A stretch of 64,000 bases of DNA. It comes from Oidiodendron maius Zn (taxonomy: Eukaryota; Ascomycota; Leotiomycetes; Myxotrichaceae). Positions 58,958-64,000 of this stretch are shown here, piece by piece (position 1 is the first letter of the stretch; each line of letters begins with the position of its first letter). The stretch spans positions 94,925 to 158,924 of the forward strand of contig KN832886.1 in assembly GCA_000827325.1 (NCBI GenBank). Reading direction: 5' to 3'. A model generated the notes under the pieces. That model was not told where the DNA came from. It did not search any database and worked only from the letters and a program-made list of their open reading frames with translations. Made by a program: the position numbers and the translations under genes.

Positions 58958-59818
58958 ATGTCGAACTCAACCCAAGAACAATGGAGCGTAGCCGCAAAAG
59001 CTTACCCCCAGACCGGCGACATTGGCAAGCCCAGTAGTCTCCCTAATGCTACCGAAACCCTATTCTCGCAGATGGACCTCACACATCCCATTTCCCAAGC
59101 CAGTGCCATCCTAGACGTTGGCAGTGGGCCAGGAAACTGCCTTGCTAGGTTGATCGACACCTTTGGCTCTCAATTACTGCCTAATACGCGCTTAATCGCC
59201 TCCGATTTTAGCGTAGGGATGGCTGAGCAGGTGCTAAAGCGACAGAATATGGAGCAAGGCGCAAATGCGCTTTGGCAGCGTGTGGAGGTTAAAGTACTAG
59301 ACGCACAGGAGCTGGAGGGGATTGAGGATGGCTCAATTAGTCATATTACCGGGACGCATGTTTATAATCTGGTGACTGATGGAAGAAAGGCGCTGCAAGC
59401 TGCATTGAGAGTGCTGAAGCCCGGTGGGGTGGTGGGCATGACCACTGTTTCTGTTGCTGAGTGGATGGAGTTGATGGCATTGGCAGCGAGGAAGATTCGT
59501 GGAGACCACGCCCCGGAGTTCAAGTTACCAGTCTCGTTTTGTACGGTGGAGGGGATCCGGGGAGAGTTCAAGATGGTCGGATTGGAAGAAGTGTTTGTGG
59601 AAGAGGTTGATTCCTATATGGATGTTACGGACCCTAGTCCGATAATTAATAACTTCATACGGGGGGGGAATCCGGGTGCGTTAATGTTTGTAAGAGATTA
59701 CTCAGAGGAAGAGATGGATCGATTTGTTGAGGAGTGGTTAAGATTGGTTCGAGAGCGACATCCAAAGGAGCCGATGATGTTGAAAGGTGTTTCAATTGTT
59801 GCTATTGGGAAAAAATAA
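58958..59818 (+). CDS. Class I SAM-dependent methyltransferase 1
   Basis: An intronless 286 aa protein. Motif I is ILDVGSGPGN (residues 51-60), with an acidic post-I segment LIASDFSVGMAEQVL. ITGTHVYNLVTDGRKAL follows in the motif II region and ALRVLKPGGVVGMTTVSV is motif III. It uses SAM to methylate a small molecule. Its position 3' of the halogenase and in the same direction suggests O-methylation of the polyketide product (inference). The AAAATG start follows a CT-rich leader. Confidence 0.88.
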   Translation: MSNSTQEQWSVAAKAYPQTGDIGKPSSLPNATETLFSQMDLTHPISQASAILDVGSGPGNCLARLIDTFGSQLLPNTRLIASDFSVGMAEQVLKRQNMEQGANALWQRVEVKVLDAQELEGIEDGSISHITGTHVYNLVTDGRKALQAALRVLKPGGVVGMTTVSVAEWMELMALAARKIRGDHAPEFKLPVSFCTVEGIRGEFKMVGLEEVFVEEVDSYMDVTDPSPIINNFIRGGNPGALMFVRDYSEEEMDRFVEEWLRLVRERHPKEPMMLKGVSIVAIGKK

Positions 59819-60496
59819 TACATATGATCCTAAAAGGGTCTAACTCGTGTAACTTGGGTTCAAATCTTCTCATTAGTAAATGTCTTGATCAAAAGATGCT
59901 ATGCAGCATTCGGATGCAGCGCCATGATCGTGGCTGACATGAACCAGCTGACTCTGGCAGGATGGGAAAGGGATGAAATGAGGAAATGACGGGAGGGGTG
60001 TTGACAGAACAGATGACCGTGGGCAGTTGCGGCAGATACCTCGGGGTACAATCAGGCCACGGCGCACAGCCACAAGCATCCGGAAATGGATCCGCCTTTT
60101 GCTGTACTGTGCGAGGAGACTTATCGAAACATCGCTTTTTCTAACTTATTCATTGCACCCCGCATGACTCATCATTCGGTGGTCGCATTAACTTAGGCAA
60201 CCTGTCGCTATACCATTGAAAGTTAGTCTACCTTGTTGACTCTATCGGCGAGAGTGTGTAAAAAGGACAAAGGAAACGACTTGTCGGCGAGGGGAAAAAA
60301 AAAGAAGATTTATCGACATCACCAATCTTTCCACTACTCGTACAGTGGGCGGCGATCACTCGCACGCCATATGAGCCGTAGCTACCAGTCTCACGCAATA
60401 TCTTGAAGTGCGACGCCCTAAAATCGTCTGTCGCGTTCTTGAAACTCTCGCTCCAATATATAGCGAATATATAACCAAAAAAAAGTGCAATCCATT
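59819..60496. other. Intergenic region with a dispersed gene remnant
   Basis: 59870-60100 carries on the minus strand remnants resembling those at 42750-42870 (PARVSWFMSATIMAL) and a short match to 3225-3285 (CAGCCACAAGC...GGAAATGGA). The remainder, with A-runs at 60296-60304 and 60477-60484, is the promoter of methyltransferase 2. Confidence 0.5.
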
Positions 60497-61360
60497 ATGA
60501 GTGACAACATGGAATCTCGGAGTGCGCTCAAATCTACAGCTGGGCCGCCTGCCAGACGTAGTAGAGCTGTTCGGAGGGAACTTGCTTCCACATTCAATGA
60601 AGATGCGGAATTGTATGATCGATCCCGTCCACGCTATACTCCATCGCTCTTTGAAGATCTATCCGTCCTCGCTGGACTTAATCCCAATTCTAGAGTCTTG
60701 GAGATTGGCTGCGCAACGGGGCAAGCGACTGTTTCAATCGCAAAGCTGGGATGCAGTCTAGTAGCGGTAGAGCTTGGAGCCAATCTAGCTAAGGTCGCTC
60801 GTCGTAACATTTCCGAGTACCCAAAAGCACAAGTTGTTGTCTCCGCGTTCGAGGACTGGCTCTTGCCGGCTGAACCATTCGATCTCGTGGTTGCGGCAAC
60901 CTCTTTCCAGTTCATAGATGAGGACATACGGATGGACAAAACAGCTGATGCTCTCCATGACGGCGGTGCTCTGGCAGTGATCGCCACATACCATGTCCGA
61001 GGAGGCACACATGATTTCTTCGACGAATCTCAACATATCTACGAACGGTTGAAGCTTTCACCTCCTGGATATCATGGCGCTCCTTCTTCAACTGATATCC
61101 CAGAAAACTCCACCGAGTTTGACATGTCAATGCGGTTCGGTCCAGTAGCCTTCTCGCGCCATGAATGGGAGGTGACGTATACGACTCAGGAGTACCTAGA
61201 CTCAATGTCAACTTATTCTTCAAACCGCAGCTTATCGGAAGAAGCTAGGGGCGACCTCTATTCTTCTATTGCGAATCTGTTAAATACAAAATACGATGGA
61301 AAGGTTACCAAGCGTTATATGGCGCAAATAGCCTTCGCAAGAAAGCGAGCTTCCGTCTAG
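60497..61360 (+). CDS. Class I SAM-dependent methyltransferase 2
   Basis: An intronless 287 aa protein from ATG 60497 (MSDNMESRSALK); no earlier in-frame ATG. It opens with a family-typical FNEDAELYDRSRPRYTPSLF, then motif I VLEIGCATGQATVSIAKLG (residues 67-85), acidic post-I VAVELGANLAKVARRN and FDLVVAATSFQFI. The UbiE/trans-aconitate-methyltransferase-like architecture points to a small-molecule methyltransferase. It may belong to the adjacent polyketide cluster, or may be an independent housekeeping-like enzyme. It is about 680 bp from methyltransferase 1 and co-directional. Confidence 0.87.
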   Translation: MSDNMESRSALKSTAGPPARRSRAVRRELASTFNEDAELYDRSRPRYTPSLFEDLSVLAGLNPNSRVLEIGCATGQATVSIAKLGCSLVAVELGANLAKVARRNISEYPKAQVVVSAFEDWLLPAEPFDLVVAATSFQFIDEDIRMDKTADALHDGGALAVIATYHVRGGTHDFFDESQHIYERLKLSPPGYHGAPSSTDIPENSTEFDMSMRFGPVAFSRHEWEVTYTTQEYLDSMSTYSSNRSLSEEARGDLYSSIANLLNTKYDGKVTKRYMAQIAFARKRASV

Positions 61361-61917
61361 CTAGGAAGAGAAGGCGAAGAGGATAAGAGTTTTCTTAGTT
61401 CAAGCCTTACTTGTGTTACTGTGACCAAGATAATGCACGCTCAGCTTCGCTCCTCAATGGCTTCCTCGACATTTTATTATAAATTAGCGGGTTCAATATT
61501 ACGTACGTTACATAGATATTTGAACCGGAAATAAAGTGATCTTTGCCAGTTTCTTGTCTTCCATTGGTTGGTCCAGATACATCGCTGTCAAGGCAGCAAG
61601 ATATAGGATGATAGCAGATCAATAATCCATGATATATGAGCAAGCCCGCGCCAGTTTTAGAACCCACAATCACTCTGGATTCTTATCTGCTACTTTTCAG
61701 TTAGAGGTCCTATCAGTTCTACACTATAATTAAGTGTCATAAGGGTGTATCTGGTGTTTTCTGGGTTCTCGCCTAAGTGTCCAGTGAGTAACTTAGACGT
61801 GAACTCTTTCTTGCCATATCACACGCCTAATACGAACAAAGCGCGATTGGGACTTGGATGTATAGGCAATACAAGTTGACTAAGGGAGTGAAAGCGACCA
61901 TTGGTTGATGCGACTTC
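61361..61917. other. Convergent intergenic region
   Basis: 557 bp between the 3' ends of methyltransferase 2 and the CHR transporter, AT-rich. No supported gene. A likely right border of the polyketide cluster. Confidence 0.5.
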
Positions 61918-63621
61918 CTAAGCACTCGAATGAGAGACGACACCATATCTAATCAGCCCCAACGCTGCACCCAGGGCGATGGCTACTGGCGGGCTAGCAC
62001 CAAACCATCGGCCACCCGCGTAGCTCGTGACCGTCACAACCACCCACCAGGGATCATCACCCAGACTTGTTCCAGACTGGAATCCTTCATCAATATACCC
62101 AATCTGCCACAGCCGGTACACAGCAGTATAGATTAGGCCCACGGCAGCGGCATTGACCCCCCGTACACTCGACTTAACCCAGCGCCTGTTGCGCAGCGCA
62201 CTCCATATGCCCATCGTCCCGTGCACGAGAATGAGGCCGGGGGAAAAGATACCGAGAAATCCTACCAATGCACCACCCACGGAGTTGTACCCACCCTTAA
62301 TGGCGGTCAAGCTGCCAAGGAAGACTGCAAAGTTGAAGTTGGGTCCCGGAAGTGCTTGAATAATCGCCAGTCCTATCAAGAAGTCACGAGCACTAACCCA
62401 GCCCTCAGCGACTACATATTCACGTAGCAATGGAATCACAACCGGCCCACCACCAAAAATTATGGTACCTGCTAAGTACATATTGGCGAAGAAATTGTAG
62501 AGCAGCGGCATGTGGGCTAGGACACCCCGTAGGACCATGACCACGACAAAGGAGGTAAGGAAGGATGCGATAGTTGCCACTCCGATTTTCCATGAGAAAT
62601 TCAGACGGTATTCCGGAGGTACAATGCGCGGCTCGGCTTCAGTAGTTGGCAATTCTTGTTGAGGCGCGTTGGAGCCTTCAACTGCCTGGCCATCGTCCGA
62701 AGGGCGAGTGGTAGACGGGGCTGTGGCGACTTCTTCTCCGCCTCTGTGTCCAGTACCCATATTCCTCGGTGGCAGCTCGATAGTCTCGTCTCCTACTTCC
62801 AGCCTCTGCTTGCGCTTGAAAATACCCGCCACGACCTTATAGGGACCATGCAGCCAACGGAAGTCGTACACTATTGTCACGCAGGCGGCAGTGATCATTA
62901 GCAACGGAAAATACCACAAGGCGTTATACAACATTCCAGCCGCCGCTCCAACGAGGACGAGGATTCGCGTTACGGTATCTGTGATGGCTTTCTCAGAGAG
63001 GCCGACAGCGGCCAGTGCGATGATGCCCACGGTCGCGGCATTGAGGCCAGAGAGGAGAGCATATACCTCTCGAGGCAAGTTTTCCCCCATGTGAGAGACA
63101 CCAATAGAGAGTCCATACATGGCTAAAGCACCTGGTAGACTGGGGACCCATTTTAGTCGCGACATAGAAGGTTCAAGTTTGGACGAGACCTGTCATACAT
63201 ACCTCCAAACCAAAAAACTGAGCGCTGCAGCGGGGAATCCACTATGGATGAGGTTGATGCAGTAGAGCATCTTGGTGCTCGCTGGGCCGGAGAGAGCCTG
63301 GCTGATGCTGAATAATTCTTGATACTGGCAGAGTGGCCTTTAGTCGTAGCCTTTTTTGCTACTGAGTCGCGGAAGGTTGGCGCTTACCACCTGCTCGCTG
63401 ATCCATTTCTCTCTGTCACAAAACTTATCATGGAACTGCCAGGGGAGTTGTACATTAGCAAGGCAGGTGGATGTCTGGAAGGTGATCAGACTTACGATCT
63501 TGAAATGGACTGGTGGTCCGCCGAAAGACGTAAATCCTAGAGGCCAATTCACGCTCAGAGCTCTCCATGCTTGTTGAGCGGTCGTGCGTGGCAAGTAGTA
63601 ACGCCACCGTGACGTCCCCAT
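61918..63621 (-). CDS. CHR-family chromate ion transporter
   Basis: Exons are 63621-63496, 63435-63388, 63324-63203 and 63139-61918; introns are 60-63 bp, phases close, giving 505 aa. It is a two-domain CHR protein, each half with the FGG motif: LGFTSFGGPPVHFKI near the N-terminus and IIFGGGPVVIPLLREYVV in the second half, followed by LIGLAIIQALPGPNFNFA. About ten membrane spans; a hydrophilic linker (GTGHRGGEEVATAPSTTRPS) joins the halves. Family members export chromate or move sulfate-like oxyanions, and the fungal role is mostly inferred. No tie to the polyketide cluster. Confidence 0.92.
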
Positions 63622-64000
63622 CAGGTCGCAATAATTATTAGCAACTCGGCAAACAATCGGCTTGTGAGATTATCGTCGCGGTCAAATCCTCAGCTTTGGT
63701 TTATTGTGGAAGGATGAGAAAATTGCTTTCCTTTTTGACGCAGAGCACGTGGGATGTCGTGATTTACTTCCGGACGCTGTCAACAGGTAGGGTAGTTCTT
63801 CCGCTGGCTTATACTGGCCGACAATTAATAGCCTCGAAACAATTTGATTCCGACTACCTGTCAGCAGGACCATTTTGGAAAGAAATACAAAGTATACCAA
63901 GTATTCACCCGCTTAATTTCCATGTGCCAATATTAATAGCAACCTATCCATAATGTCGGATTAACAAGCTCCTACGGACCCAACTCATGGCCGACGCAAA
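63622..64000. other. Right-edge intergenic region
   Basis: The promoter side of the CHR gene. Frames at 63696-63953 (plus) and 63682-63900 (minus) overlap and have no family features. Nothing is called. Confidence 0.5.

Noticed and set aside
59847-59880. GGTTCAAATC string resembling a tRNA B box
   Set aside because: No matching A box, acceptor stem or cloverleaf can be formed around it.

Overview
The window is nuclear DNA of a filamentous ascomycete (Pezizomycotina). The genes carry short introns (mostly 44-65 bp, GTAAGT-like donors, CTAAC/CTGAC-like branch sites). The families are typical of these fungi: HET-domain proteins, a patatin NLR, a Zn2Cys6 regulator, a rhodopsin-like integral membrane protein and a highly reducing PKS. 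Gene-poor AT-rich stretches and diverged repeat pairs look like RIP-affected relics. The species cannot be named from the sequence alone.

Left third (1-24.7 kb): a non-self-recognition and accessory neighbourhood. A patatin/NB-ARC/TPR NOD-like receptor runs off the left edge. It is followed by a GMC oxidoreductase, a HET-domain protein, a C2H2 zinc-finger protein, a very large HET protein with a polytopic membrane N-terminus, a CorA-like membrane protein, a DUF6594-type protein and a serine beta-lactamase-like hydrolase.

Middle (24.7-44.9 kb): gene-sparse, with a Zn2Cys6 transcription factor divergent from a secretory lipase, a Pth11/rhodopsin-like membrane protein, an uncharacterised secreted protein, an ankyrin fragment and a GNAT acetyltransferase. 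Two dispersed repeat families have paired copies here (33.6/38.7 kb and 30.7/44.2 kb). Several gene fragments lie between them.

Right third (44.9-61.4 kb): a compact polyketide gene cluster, the main item of interest. It holds a 4CL-like acyl-CoA ligase, a 20-exon highly-reducing-type PKS (KS-AT-DH-degenerate CMeT-degenerate ER-KR-ACP, about 2,384 aa), a flavin-dependent halogenase of the phenol-halogenase type, and two class I SAM methyltransferases. The PKS and halogenase are divergent over a 1.1 kb intergenic region. The ligase and PKS are convergent with 27 bp between stop codons. The likely product is a chlorinated, partially reduced, methylated polyketide; this is inference, and no cluster P450, transporter, thioesterase or regulator is visible nearby. 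A CHR-family (chromate) transporter ends the window.

Exon coordinates were deduced by eye from splice consensus, reading-frame continuity and family motifs. All phases of the NLR, C2H2 protein, DUF6594 protein, transcription factor, lipase, rhodopsin-like protein, ligase, PKS, halogenase and CHR gene close exactly.
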